A stretch of 64,000 nucleotides of DNA. It comes from Peribacillus frigoritolerans (GTDB lineage Bacteria > Bacillota > Bacilli > Bacillales > DSM-1321). The stretch lies in contig NZ_KV440950.1 in assembly GCF_001636405.1 (NCBI RefSeq), forward strand, positions 1,697,712 through 1,761,711, given 5' to 3'. The notes beneath the pieces are model-generated. The model was not told the DNA's origin. It saw nothing but the letters and a program-made list of their open reading frames with translations, and did not search any database. A program made the position numbers and the translations under genes. Shown here piece after piece: positions 46,762 through 55,529 of this stretch. Every line of letters starts with the position of its first letter. Position 1 is the first letter of the stretch.

Positions 46762-47517
46762 TGGAACTTCTTTTTTAAGAAACATTGTATGGAAACTGCC
46801 TCTTCTTCTCCAATTCGTCTACAGTCTGGCGGTTCCATCAATTTTCCGGCAAAAGGAGTTCCGAATTGCTCTCGCCCCGAACCAAAATTTTAAAGGTAAA
46901 CTAGATTACTCTTCATAGTTTTTATCAGTATTCCTTAAAGGGTTGAAGAGATGTGCGACACTTCTGCCAAATAACTGGTTACGCCAGGACCCCACAGGTG
47001 CTGCTTTGATGAGCTTGGCAGACAGTCAGTGGAAAGGGAACGGGTTTCTCAAATAAAACTGCAGGCTAGTCTCATCCCGAATTATGTTTAAGACTATTTA
47101 ATCCTTTAAGTTTTTTTCTGTAATCCTTAAAGGATGGAAGAGATGTGCGACACTCCTGCCGAATAACTGGCTAGCCAAGACCCCACAGGCGCTTGCGCCG
47201 AGGAGGCTTGGCAGACAGTCGGCGGAAAGGGAGCGGATCTCTGAAATCAACTGGAATGTTTTCTTGAAAAAACCGTAGGCTAGTCTCAGCTATGTTTAGA
47301 CTAGTTAATCCTTTAAGTTTTTTTCAGTAATCCTTAAAGGGTTGAAAAAAAGTGCGACACACCTGCCGAATAACTGGGTAGCCGAGACCCCACAGGCGCA
47401 TGCTTTGATGAGGCTTGGCAGACAGTCGGCGGAGAGGGAACGGGTTTCGAAAATCAGCGGAATTTTTAAAAAGAAAAACTGAAGGCAAACTCACTTTAGG
47501 AATTGTCTACAGGCTAT

Positions 47518-47550
47518 AAGGGAGCGGATTCCTACACCCGCTCTCTTTTT
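47518..47550 (+). terminator. Second, diverged copy of the sspA terminator
   Basis: GAGCGG / CCGCTC hairpin with TCTTTTTT. The context GGCTATAAGGGAGCGG...ACCCGCTCTCTTT parallels the sspA terminator GGCTACAGAGAGCGG...ACCCGCTCTCTTT. Confidence 0.65.
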
Positions 47551-47635
47551 TAATTTGTAAAAATAAATAGAAATTTTAGAGAAGTATCTTGTATAATGAG
47601 TAGGTACTAAGAGTTCATAATTGGAGGGGAAGAAT

Positions 47636-49219
47636 ATGAAGCGTGAAGACTTATTGGCTCCGGAACATTACAACTTAGTGAGTGAAATGGAACGTTATGC
47701 AAAAGATCCAGGTAAAGTTGCCGTACTTTGGGAGAACGAAACCGGAGATAAAAAACAACTTACATATGAGAATTTATTAAAAAGTGCAAATAAAATTGGA
47801 AATGCCTTCAAGAAAAAAGGACTGGGTAAAGGTGATACGGTCCTCATCATAATCCCCCGTTTGGTGGAAGCTTATCAAGTGTATTTAGCAGCATTGAAAA
47901 TTGGCATGATTGTCATCCCTTGTTCTGAAATGCTTCGTGCGAAGGACTTGCAGTACCGAGTCAACCATGGTGATGTCAAAGGAATCATCAGTTATCATGA
48001 ATATACTGACGAATTGAATGAAATAGAAGGAGCGGAAAGCCTCCTGAAGTTTTCAATCGGAAAACGAATCGAAAATTGGCTGGATTTGAATGAGCTCGCC
48101 GATGAGGAATCCGATCAGCTGACCATCGCTGACACGAAGAGTGAGGATATGGCATTCTTATCGTATACTTCCGGAACGACAGGAAATCCAAAAGGGGTCG
48201 TCCATACACATGGATGGGCTTATGCCCATTTGAAAACGTCCGCTGCAAACTGGCTCGGGATCAGCGAAACGGATGTCGTTTGGGCAACGGCAGGCCCAGG
48301 GTGGCAAAAGTGGATCTGGAGTCCTTTCCTGGCGGTTCTGGGAACAGGAGCGACAGGCCTTGCCTATCATGGAAAGTTCGAGGCGAAAAAATATCTTCAG
48401 CTGCTACAGGACTACAAAGTGAATGCATTATGCTGCACGCCCACCGAATATCGATTGATTGCAAAGGTGGATAACCTTGATGATTATGATTTATCCCATC
48501 TTCACAGTGCTGTATCGGCGGGAGAGCCTTTAAATCAAAAAGTGTTCGAGGTCTTTAAGAACCATTTCCAGATTGAAGTGCGTGATGGGTATGGACAGAC
48601 CGAAAATACCTTGTTGGTTGGTGTAACGAAAGGCATGGAAATTAAATTGGGCTCCATGGGCAAACCGACTCCGGGCAACCATGTGGAAATCATCGATGAC
48701 TCCGGTAAACCTTGTTCGCCTGGCGTAGTGGGGGATATTGCCGTACATGTCGATACACCTGCTCTCTTTAAAGAATATTTTAAAGATCCCGAGCGGACAT
48801 CGCAGCAATTCCGCGGGGACTATTATATCACCGGCGATCAAGCGAAAAAGGATGAGGATGGTTATTTCTGGTTTGAGGGTCGTTCTGATGATATCATCAT
48901 CAGTTCGGGATATACGATCGGACCGTTTGAAGTGGAAGATGCACTCGTTAAGCATCCATATGTTAAAGAGTGTGCCGTTATAGCAAGTCCTGATGAAATA
49001 AGGGGAAATGTGGTCAAGGCGTATGTCGTCTTGATGGATGATATCGATCCGAACAGCCAGGACTTGATCAAGACGCTTCAATCGCACGTGAAAGAATTGA
49101 CTGCTCCATATAAATATCCAAGGAAAATCGAATTTTTAGAAGAGCTGCCCAAAACGACATCTGGTAAAATCAAACGGGTGGATTTACGGAAAAGGGAAGA
49201 AGCACTCCTTAACAATTGA
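47636..49219 (+). CDS. mbcS: Medium/branched-chain acyl-CoA synthetase MbcS
   Basis: 527 residues, AMP-forming acyl-CoA synthetase. ATG 47636 follows GGAGGGGA (5 nt); a TTG at 47621 overlaps it. Motifs: YTSGTTGNPKGVVHTHGW near 180, DGYGQTEN, YYITGDQAKKDEDGYFWFEGRSDD, and PKTTSGKIKR with the catalytic lysine at the end. MbcS/YtcI activates branched or medium-chain acids such as isobutyrate and 2-methylbutyrate for membrane lipid synthesis. A TATAAT at 47592 may be its -10, without a clear -35. Ended by a hairpin terminator. Confidence 0.92.
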   Translation: MKREDLLAPEHYNLVSEMERYAKDPGKVAVLWENETGDKKQLTYENLLKSANKIGNAFKKKGLGKGDTVLIIIPRLVEAYQVYLAALKIGMIVIPCSEMLRAKDLQYRVNHGDVKGIISYHEYTDELNEIEGAESLLKFSIGKRIENWLDLNELADEESDQLTIADTKSEDMAFLSYTSGTTGNPKGVVHTHGWAYAHLKTSAANWLGISETDVVWATAGPGWQKWIWSPFLAVLGTGATGLAYHGKFEAKKYLQLLQDYKVNALCCTPTEYRLIAKVDNLDDYDLSHLHSAVSAGEPLNQKVFEVFKNHFQIEVRDGYGQTENTLLVGVTKGMEIKLGSMGKPTPGNHVEIIDDSGKPCSPGVVGDIAVHVDTPALFKEYFKDPERTSQQFRGDYYITGDQAKKDEDGYFWFEGRSDDIIISSGYTIGPFEVEDALVKHPYVKECAVIASPDEIRGNVVKAYVVLMDDIDPNSQDLIKTLQSHVKELTAPYKYPRKIEFLEELPKTTSGKIKRVDLRKREEALLNN

Positions 49220-49230
49220 TTGAAATGCAT

Positions 49231-49260
49231 GAACGTCAGCCTTCAAGGCTGGCGTTTTTT
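49231..49260 (+). terminator. Terminator after mbcS
   Basis: AACGTCAGCCTT / AAGGCTGGCGTT stem with T6. Confidence 0.9.
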
Positions 49261-49371
49261 ATTGACAGGGACTTGGGTAAAAGCATAAATATGGGAATTC
49301 GTGTTATGAGATGGTACACTTACTGCATATCTGCACAGTAACAATCATTTAATAAGGAGTGTAAAGCCGGA

Positions 49372-50973
49372 ATGGGAACGTTATGGTTCAATGGGTCGAT
49401 TTATACGATGATTAAAGAAAATGATCAAGTGGAGGCAGTATTCACTGATAAGGGGGTAATTGTTGATACCGGCAGCCCGGACCATTTGAAAAATGAATAT
49501 GCCGGCAATATTTCCAGGGAAATCGACTTAAAAGGACAAACGATGCTGCCGGGATTAGTGGATAGTCACCTTCATTTGGTCGGACATGGTGAAAGACTGC
49601 TTCGTCTAGACCTCTCTTTGATGGATAGCAGGGAGTCGATCATGAAATCCTTGAAGGAAAAGTGCTTAAAGACCCCGGCCGGAAAGTGGATCGTTGCCGA
49701 AGGGTGGAATGAAAATGAATGGCCGAGACCTGAATTGATATTACGGGATGAGCTTGACGCGATATCGGCAGATCATCCCATCGTATTGAAAAGGGTCTGC
49801 CGTCATGCCTTGGTGGTCAATTCCCGGGCCCTTTTGGAAGCGGATATTAAAGAAGATATAAAAGAACCTTCAGGCGGGGTGATCTGCCGTTATCCTGACG
49901 GACGTTTAAATGGATTATTTAAAGAAAGCCAGGCGCAGAACCTTATTTTAGACAGCCTTCCCGGCATTGATCAAGAGTATATCGAAAACGCGCTCACAGA
50001 GGCCATAGAAGATGCATATAAGCTAGGTTTGACTGGCGGTCATACCGAGGACCTCCATTACTACAATGGCTTCATGCCGACATATCAGGCGTTTAAATCG
50101 GTAATCGAGGGCCGGGAAATGGCCTTTCGCGCCAACTTGCTCGTCCATCACGAAGCGTTGGAAGAAATGCTGGCAGCAGGCGGCGGCTATCAGAAAGGTA
50201 CGCGATATATCAAATTCGACAGCATGAAAATCTTTACTGACGGCTCCCTAGGCGGACGCACAGCCCTGTTGAGCGAACCTTATGTAGATCAAAAGAATAC
50301 GAATGGAGTCGCGATATTCACTGAAAACGAGCTTCAGGAATGGGGGAAGAAGGCAAGGGCTGCCGGAATGCCGATTGCTGTCCATGCGATTGGCGATCTC
50401 GCTTTTGAATACGTATTGAATGCAATTGAAGCCCTCCCCCCGAAAAAGGGACAGAGGGACCGGCTCATCCATGCGCAGATTGTACGGCCGGAGCTTTTGG
50501 AGCGGGCGGCAAAGCTGCCGGTAATCTTTGATATTCAACCGGGGTTCGTTCCGTCAGATTTTCCGTGGGTGGAAGAAAAGGTGCCAGCCGATCTATTGGA
50601 ATCCTCCTATGCCTGGAGAACCTATTTGAACTTGGGCATCCTTTGTGCTGGAGGGTCGGATGCACCCATTGAACCATTAAATCCGATTTTGGGCATTCAT
50701 GCCGCTGTCACAAGGATGAAAATCAACAGTGAGGACCGTACCGTATATGGTTTGTCTGAAAGGCTTTCCGTTTTCGAGGCTTTCGCATTGTATACCAAAG
50801 GGAGTGCTGCAGCAATCGGCCAGGAAAAACGCCGCGGTGTGATCAATAAAGGGTACGATGCCGATTTTACCGTGTTTAATCTGGATGTCTTTGCTGTTGC
50901 ACCGGATGATCTCCTGAAAGCTGAGGCGGTCATGACGGTCATCGATGACAAAATCATGTATGATAAAAATTAA
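49372..50973 (+). CDS. ytcJ: Amidohydrolase family protein YtcJ
   Basis: 533 residues, amidohydrolase_3 type metal-dependent hydrolase (TIM barrel). DSHLHLVGHGERLLRLDLS is the HxH metal motif near residue 63; KIFTDGSLGG, AVHAIGDLA, LIHAQIVRPE, and LCAGGSDAPIEPLNP supply later ligands. AAGGAGTG lies 13 nt before ATG 49372, rather far. Substrate unknown; relatives act on N-substituted formamides and similar compounds. Same position as B. subtilis ytcJ. Confidence 0.88.
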   Translation: MGTLWFNGSIYTMIKENDQVEAVFTDKGVIVDTGSPDHLKNEYAGNISREIDLKGQTMLPGLVDSHLHLVGHGERLLRLDLSLMDSRESIMKSLKEKCLKTPAGKWIVAEGWNENEWPRPELILRDELDAISADHPIVLKRVCRHALVVNSRALLEADIKEDIKEPSGGVICRYPDGRLNGLFKESQAQNLILDSLPGIDQEYIENALTEAIEDAYKLGLTGGHTEDLHYYNGFMPTYQAFKSVIEGREMAFRANLLVHHEALEEMLAAGGGYQKGTRYIKFDSMKIFTDGSLGGRTALLSEPYVDQKNTNGVAIFTENELQEWGKKARAAGMPIAVHAIGDLAFEYVLNAIEALPPKKGQRDRLIHAQIVRPELLERAAKLPVIFDIQPGFVPSDFPWVEEKVPADLLESSYAWRTYLNLGILCAGGSDAPIEPLNPILGIHAAVTRMKINSEDRTVYGLSERLSVFEAFALYTKGSAAAIGQEKRRGVINKGYDADFTVFNLDVFAVAPDDLLKAEAVMTVIDDKIMYDKN

Positions 50974-51035
50974 CAGTTGCAAAAAAAGAAACGGAAATAC
51001 AAAATTGTTAGATGGAATTAGATAAGGGAATGTAA

Positions 51036-51983
51036 ATGGAAAGAAGGCTTGTTATGAAAGTGGATCAACAAAAAGAAGGGGCGATTTATGCAGCCCTTTC
51101 TTACATGATGTGGGGAGTTGTGCCGATTTACTGGAAGTTCCTTCAGGGAGTCGGTGCAATGGAGATTTTAGCTCAGAGGGTATTATGGTCTTTCGTGTTC
51201 ATGCTGGTTTTATTGATGTTCATGAAAAAATGGCAGGCGTTTCTTGATTATGTCAAAAACATACTGGGAAATCCGAAACTCTTTATGGCATTGCTAACGG
51301 CGTCCCTGCTTGTTACAGCTAATTGGGGAGTGTTCATATGGGCCGTTAACTCAGGACGGATCCTCGACACGAGCCTTGGATATTATATCAATCCGCTCGT
51401 CAGTGTACTATTGGGAGTGATAGTCTTAAAAGAAAAATTGAGCGGGGCCCAAATCATTTCATTCCTGCTTGCAGGAATCGGAGTCTTGATCCTTGGCATT
51501 CATTTCGGCACGATCCCGTGGATCTCTCTTGTTTTGGCCATGACCTTTGGATTATACGGTCTGGCAAAAAAAATGATCAAGGCCGAATCGGCAATCGGGC
51601 TGACGCTCGAAACGATGATGGTAACGCCTCTGGCCTTAGGTTACCTGATTTACTTGATAAACAGGTCGGAAATGCAATTCTTTACAGACGGGAGCACAAG
51701 CTTGCTGTTGGTGGGCGGCGGGATTGCCACGGCATTACCTCTTTTATATTTTGCAAAAGGGGCCGAGAAGATCCCGTTATCGATGCTTGGCATTTTTCAG
51801 TATATCGCTCCGACCTTATCTTTATTGATCGGGGTATTCGTCTATCATGAAAGTTTCACCAAAGCACATCTTTTAGCCTTTTTGTTCATATGGTCAGCTT
51901 TGGCTGTTTATACACTATCCATAACGAAATGGGGGCAGGCAAGTGCCCGCAGGTTCAAAGGCAAAGGGAATATTGGTGCGTGA
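51036..51983 (+). CDS. rarD: RarD-like EamA family transporter
   Basis: 315 residues with ten hydrophobic helices, two EamA halves. RarD signature at the start: AALSYMMWGVVPIYWKFLQGVGAMEILAQRVLW. Starts at 51036 (after AAGGGA) and 51054 (after AGAAGG) both have ribosome-binding sites; the longer is given. Putative export or uptake permease; substrate unknown, though RarD proteins are often annotated as chloramphenicol-sensitive. Confidence 0.88.
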   Translation: MERRLVMKVDQQKEGAIYAALSYMMWGVVPIYWKFLQGVGAMEILAQRVLWSFVFMLVLLMFMKKWQAFLDYVKNILGNPKLFMALLTASLLVTANWGVFIWAVNSGRILDTSLGYYINPLVSVLLGVIVLKEKLSGAQIISFLLAGIGVLILGIHFGTIPWISLVLAMTFGLYGLAKKMIKAESAIGLTLETMMVTPLALGYLIYLINRSEMQFFTDGSTSLLLVGGGIATALPLLYFAKGAEKIPLSMLGIFQYIAPTLSLLIGVFVYHESFTKAHLLAFLFIWSALAVYTLSITKWGQASARRFKGKGNIGA

Positions 51984-51989
51984 AAAGAA

Positions 51990-52025
51990 AAAAATGCTTG
52001 GGGAGATTCTGCCCAAGCATTTTTT
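51990..52025. terminator. Terminator between rarD and tgl
   Basis: AAAATGCTTGGG / CCCAAGCATTTT stem with A-rich left and T-rich right flanks; serves both converging genes. Confidence 0.9.
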
Positions 52026-52074
52026 ATATCGATATTCAATAAAACGGATTTATGGCATAGGCGAAATGCCAGGG

Positions 52075-52902
52075 TCATGAAAGGTATATCTTCGAACCTA
52101 TTTCAGAAACAATACAATTGGAAAGGCTGGCAGGACAGTTATCGGGCATGGCACGGGGGTTATTTAGTTGGAATTGTCTATAGAAGGAACTATCCAGGAA
52201 AATGATATGCGTTGTCAGGAATGCTGATATGGTGGCGAATGGCTTTCTATTGCTATTTAATTCATCGATGATTCCCTGTGCAGTGGTAATCCCGATCCCG
52301 TGGCCATAAAAGAGGTTTCTCCCTAATAATATGGCATTTTCACCTTGCCATTCAGGGGTTGCCAAGTCGTGATCAGGGTTTTTGAAGTAAACGCAATCAC
52401 CTGGTGAATAATCTCTTCCCTGGTGAACGATGAGAGCCATATTCCTTGGAGGGCGCCAGTCATATAAAAATAGGTCTGAAAAAAGATAGTCGAAATTCCT
52501 GGGTCCGATTAAATCCAAAATCGCCTTTAAAAAAGTAACGACTATTGCTGTCCCGCATTCGAAGGCATAAAGCCCTCCATTCATGAAAATGTCAACGAGC
52601 GCAGCATGAGGGAGAATCCCTGGCTGAAGGGTAAAGGTGCCATCCTTTGAAAGGTGCCAATAACGTTGATTGGATTGAGACTCCTCAAGTGTGGAAAATT
52701 CCGGACCGCTTTTATCCAACGCAATAGCTGCCTCTATGACTCGGTTCCTCAGCTGTATCTCGAAATTAAAATCCCCAAAGTTCCGGTATTCAAAAACATT
52801 AGAATCTTCCGCCAAGCATTGAAGAGTTTCAAGCGATTTGGCAGAGGCTGTACCTGGTTGGATTTGACTGACATCTAACCATTTGTGATTAATCTTTATC
52901 AT
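52075..52902 (-). CDS. tgl: Spore coat protein-glutamine gamma-glutamyltransferase
   Basis: 275 residues. Bacterial transglutaminase that cross-links GerQ and other spore coat proteins through epsilon-(gamma-glutamyl)lysine bonds. The catalytic cysteine is Cys116 in YAFECGTAIVV, the same position as in B. subtilis Tgl; also WQGENAILLG and FYGHGIGITTAQGII. About 30 residues longer than B. subtilis Tgl (~245), mostly at the C-terminus. AAAGGTGGAT precedes ATG 52902. Mother-cell expression in sporulation expected. Confidence 0.93.
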   Translation of the reverse strand: MIKINHKWLDVSQIQPGTASAKSLETLQCLAEDSNVFEYRNFGDFNFEIQLRNRVIEAAIALDKSGPEFSTLEESQSNQRYWHLSKDGTFTLQPGILPHAALVDIFMNGGLYAFECGTAIVVTFLKAILDLIGPRNFDYLFSDLFLYDWRPPRNMALIVHQGRDYSPGDCVYFKNPDHDLATPEWQGENAILLGRNLFYGHGIGITTAQGIIDELNSNRKPFATISAFLTTHIIFLDSSFYRQFQLNNPRAMPDNCPASLSNCIVSEIGSKIYLS

Positions 52903-53164
52903 GACATATCCACCTTTTGCTTATGAAATTAAGGGTTTAATAAAGCCAGTAAACAAAAATGTCTACACGTAATGCTCATTATATGAATGGTTGCAAAGAA
53001 ATGACTATTTGGAACGTGTCCGCCACCGTTGCAGCCAAGAATGAGCGGAATGGAAAGAGACGGAATCATTATACTTTCAATGATTTTCGTTCCAAAGGAT
53101 GTTTTGCAAGATATCCTGAAGTGCCAGGAATACCTTTCCAATTAGAGAGAAGAAGCAAATTAGT

Positions 53165-53193
53165 ATTCCTTTTTCCCTATGAATTGATATAAT
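53165..53193 (+). promoter_or_regulatory. Extended -10 promoter of the thiamine operon
   Basis: TGATATAAT (53185-53193) is a perfect extended -10; the -35 is weak. It lies ~30 nt before the TPP riboswitch. The stretch 52903-53164 carries no supported gene. Confidence 0.6.
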
Positions 53194-53224
53194 GAGAGAG
53201 AAAAGTTCATATGTGCGAGAAATG

Positions 53225-53313
53225 TAGGGGGGCCAGTACTGCTGGCTGAGATTGCATCCATTAGATGCTGACTCTTTGAACCTGATCTGGGTGATGCCAG
53301 CGGAGGGAACATA
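53225..53313 (+). promoter_or_regulatory. TPP riboswitch (THI element)
   Basis: All conserved blocks are present: GGGGGGCC, GCTGAGATTGCAT, GACTCTTTGAACCTGATCTGG, and GCCAGCGGAGGGAAC. Thiamine diphosphate binding would lead to termination at the hairpin at 53342. Confidence 0.96.
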
Positions 53314-53341
53314 TTATGACTGATTTTCTGTTTTGTATGTT

Positions 53342-53375
53342 AACGTCCGAATTCATCTTCGGGCGTTTTTTGCTT
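53342..53375 (+). terminator. Riboswitch-controlled terminator
   Basis: AACGTCCGAA / TTCGGGCGTT hairpin followed by T6, between the TPP aptamer and the first gene. Confidence 0.9.
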
Positions 53376-53458
53376 TTTTATCCAGTATTTGAATAGCCCT
53401 GGAGCCCTATCATGTTTCCGGCATATGAATCTTATAAGATGTGTAGGAGGATAATGAC

Positions 53459-54454
53459 TTGAATAAATTCTTACCACTGTTAGCTTCGTTCTTCCTTTTA
53501 GCTGGATGCGGAGCAGGCGGAACTAATGAAAAAGAAGAAGTATCTAAAAATGAAGAATTAAAGAAGGTATCGGTCGTGCTCGATTGGACACCGAATACAA
53601 ACCATACAGGATTGTATGTAGCCAAGGAAAAAGGTTATTTTAAAGAACAAGGTCTTGATGTGGAAATTATCATGCCAGGTGAAGCTGGAGCTGATAAGCT
53701 TGTCGCTTCAGGGAAATCTGAATTTGGCGTGAGCTATCAAGAGGGGATAACGCAGGCCCGCGTACAGGGTGTGCCGATTGTTTCGGTAGCTGCCGTCATC
53801 CAGCATAATACTTCGGGATTCGCTTCCCCTGAGGCTAAGGACATTACGACTCCCAAGGATTTTGAAGGGAAAACGTATGGTGGCTGGGGATCTCCGGTTG
53901 AAAAGGCCATTATTGATTCACTCATGAAAAAGGAAAATGCGGATGTAAATGAAGTGGACATAGTCAATACAGGAGACATGGATTTTTTCACTTCGGTTAA
54001 AAGGGATATAGATTTTGCCTGGATTTATTATGGTTGGACAGGCATTGAGGCTGAGTTGCGAAATGAAAAGCTTAATATGGTGTACTTAACCGAATACTCT
54101 GATAAGCTTGATTACTATACGCCTGTTTTGACTACAAATGAAAAGATGATAAAAGAAGATCCCGAGACTGTTAAAGCATTCGTTCATGCAGCTTCGAAAG
54201 GGTACCAGTTTGCGATTAAGAATCCTGATGATGCAGCAGATATGTTAATTGAGTCTGCACCGGATCTTGATCCAGAACTAGTGAAGAAAAGCCAGGAGTG
54301 GCTTGCAGCCAAGTATCAGGATGATGCTCCGCGATGGGGTGAACAAAAGCTTGAAATTTGGAAGAATTACAGTGAGTGGATGACTGAAAATAAGCTTCTT
54401 GAAGGTGATTTCGATCCTGAAAAGGCATTTACCAATGAATTTTTACCAAAATAG
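53459..54454 (+). CDS. thiY: ABC transporter substrate-binding lipoprotein for thiamine pyrimidine precursor (ThiY-like)
   Basis: 331 residues, TTG start after GTAGGAGG. Lipoprotein signal with lipobox LLAGC near residue 18. NMT1/THI5-like domain: VVLDWTPNTNHTGLYVAKEKGYF and the SGKSEFGVSYQEG loop. ThiY proteins bind N-formyl-4-amino-5-aminomethyl-2-methylpyrimidine (FAMP) or HMP for salvage. First gene under the TPP riboswitch, followed by the thiamine-binding protein, permease and ATPase. Ligand identity is inferred from family and riboswitch. Confidence 0.88.
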   Translation: MNKFLPLLASFFLLAGCGAGGTNEKEEVSKNEELKKVSVVLDWTPNTNHTGLYVAKEKGYFKEQGLDVEIIMPGEAGADKLVASGKSEFGVSYQEGITQARVQGVPIVSVAAVIQHNTSGFASPEAKDITTPKDFEGKTYGGWGSPVEKAIIDSLMKKENADVNEVDIVNTGDMDFFTSVKRDIDFAWIYYGWTGIEAELRNEKLNMVYLTEYSDKLDYYTPVLTTNEKMIKEDPETVKAFVHAASKGYQFAIKNPDDAADMLIESAPDLDPELVKKSQEWLAAKYQDDAPRWGEQKLEIWKNYSEWMTENKLLEGDFDPEKAFTNEFLPK

Positions 54455-54465
54455 GAGGAAATACA

Positions 54466-54750
54466 ATGGCCAATTCATTAATAAGTATACAAATTATTCC
54501 TAAAGGGGAAAATGTCATCCCTATGGTCGATGAAGCGATCAAGATCATTGAAGAATCAGGTGTCAAGTATGAGGTTCACCCGCTTGAAACGACAATGGAG
54601 GGGGAGCTTTCCGAGCTTTTTGCCGTGATAGAAAAAATGAATGTAAGAATGATTGAAATAGGATCGCCGAATGTCATTTCCCAAGTGAAAATATTATATC
54701 AGCCAAGCGGGATTACGATGGATACGTTAACGGAGAAATATCGGGCATGA
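54466..54750 (+). CDS. Small thiamine-binding protein (MTH1187/YkoF-like)
   Basis: 94 residues, one ferredoxin-like Thiamine_BP domain: SLISIQIIPKGENVIPMVDEAIKII then YEVHPLETTMEGELSELFAVI. Cytoplasmic, no signal. Related domains in YkoF bind thiamine or HMP, so it may be a carrier or sensor for the imported ligand. GGAGGAAATACA precedes ATG 54466. Stop overlaps the permease start by 4 nt (ATGA). Confidence 0.87.
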   Translation: MANSLISIQIIPKGENVIPMVDEAIKIIEESGVKYEVHPLETTMEGELSELFAVIEKMNVRMIEIGSPNVISQVKILYQPSGITMDTLTEKYRA

Positions 54751-55529
54751 TCGGAAGGGGAATTTGGAAGAAGGGGGCTCCCTTCTTTCTTTTATTATTG
54801 TTGCTGATAGTATGGGAGTCAGTGACAGTCTTATTGAAAGTTGAAGAATGGCTGCTTCCCGCTCCATCGGCCATTTTCATTGAAGGAATTGAGTCGTCCC
54901 GCAATCTTTACGGACACCTTATATCCACAACCGAGCTTGCGTTGTCGGGATTTTTTATTGGAAGCTGCATCGGCTTATTGATAGCGGCCATCCTACACCT
55001 ATTTCCAGGTGTGAAGGAAGCGGTTTATCCTCTGCTCATACTATCACAAAATATACCTATCATTGTTTTGGCGCCGCTTTTGGTGATCTGGTTTGGCTTT
55101 GGCATGCTGCCTAAGTTAATCGTGATTTCACTTGTATGTTTTTTTCCGGTTGCGGTCGCATCATTGGACGGTTTTCGCCAGACACCATACGAGCTTAAGC
55201 ATTATTTCAAGATGATGGGAGCGGGGAAAAACCAGTTATTTTGGAAGCTGGAACTTCCTCACTCGATCCCGTTCATTTTCTCCGGCCTGAAAATTTCGGC
55301 TACCTATAGTGTAATGGGTGCGGTTATTTCGGAATGGCTTGGGGCAAAATCGGGGATTGGTGTTTATATGACTCTCGCTTCTTCAGCGTTCAGGACAGAT
55401 CGGGTGTTTGTAGCCATTTTCATCATTATGGGAATGAGCCTGATCTTTTTTGGAATCATCACTTTCCTGGAGAAATACTTGGTTTCTTGGAAGAGAAAGG
55501 AGGGCGAAAAGGATGACGCTGGAAATTAA
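54747..55529 (+). CDS. thiX: ABC transporter permease (ThiX-like)
   Basis: 260 residues, six hydrophobic helices. The EAA-type coupling loop YELKHYFKMMGAGKNQLFWKLELPHSIPFIFSG is at ~150-182, typical of BPD_transp_1 taurine/nitrate/thiamine-precursor permeases. Overlaps the genes on both sides, so it is translationally coupled within the riboswitch operon. Confidence 0.88.
   Translation: MIGRGIWKKGAPFFLLLLLLIVWESVTVLLKVEEWLLPAPSAIFIEGIESSRNLYGHLISTTELALSGFFIGSCIGLLIAAILHLFPGVKEAVYPLLILSQNIPIIVLAPLLVIWFGFGMLPKLIVISLVCFFPVAVASLDGFRQTPYELKHYFKMMGAGKNQLFWKLELPHSIPFIFSGLKISATYSVMGAVISEWLGAKSGIGVYMTLASSAFRTDRVFVAIFIIMGMSLIFFGIITFLEKYLVSWKRKEGEKDDAGN

Larger units (their letters stand above)
45963..47463. 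repeat. Gene-free array of nested, tandemly duplicated intergenic repeats
   Basis: 1.5 kb with no gene. It holds five related units starting near CCTTAAAGGRTTGAAG..GTGCGACACTCCTGC (S0 45963-46018 truncated; S1 46504-46624; S2 46933-47055; S3 47125-47251; S4 47332-47460), two GTTGATT-family copies in minus orientation (46028-46121 with an internal deletion; 46636-46761), a duplicated ~150-bp linker (46370-46503 and 46783-46932), and one inserted 219-bp element at 46143. Another linker (TTAATCCTTTAAGTTTTTT) precedes S3 and S4. Confidence 0.85.

Noticed and set aside
45963-47463. CRISPR array
   Set aside because: Units are 120-130 bp, unequal, with duplicated linkers rather than unique ~30-nt spacers, and no cas genes are nearby.
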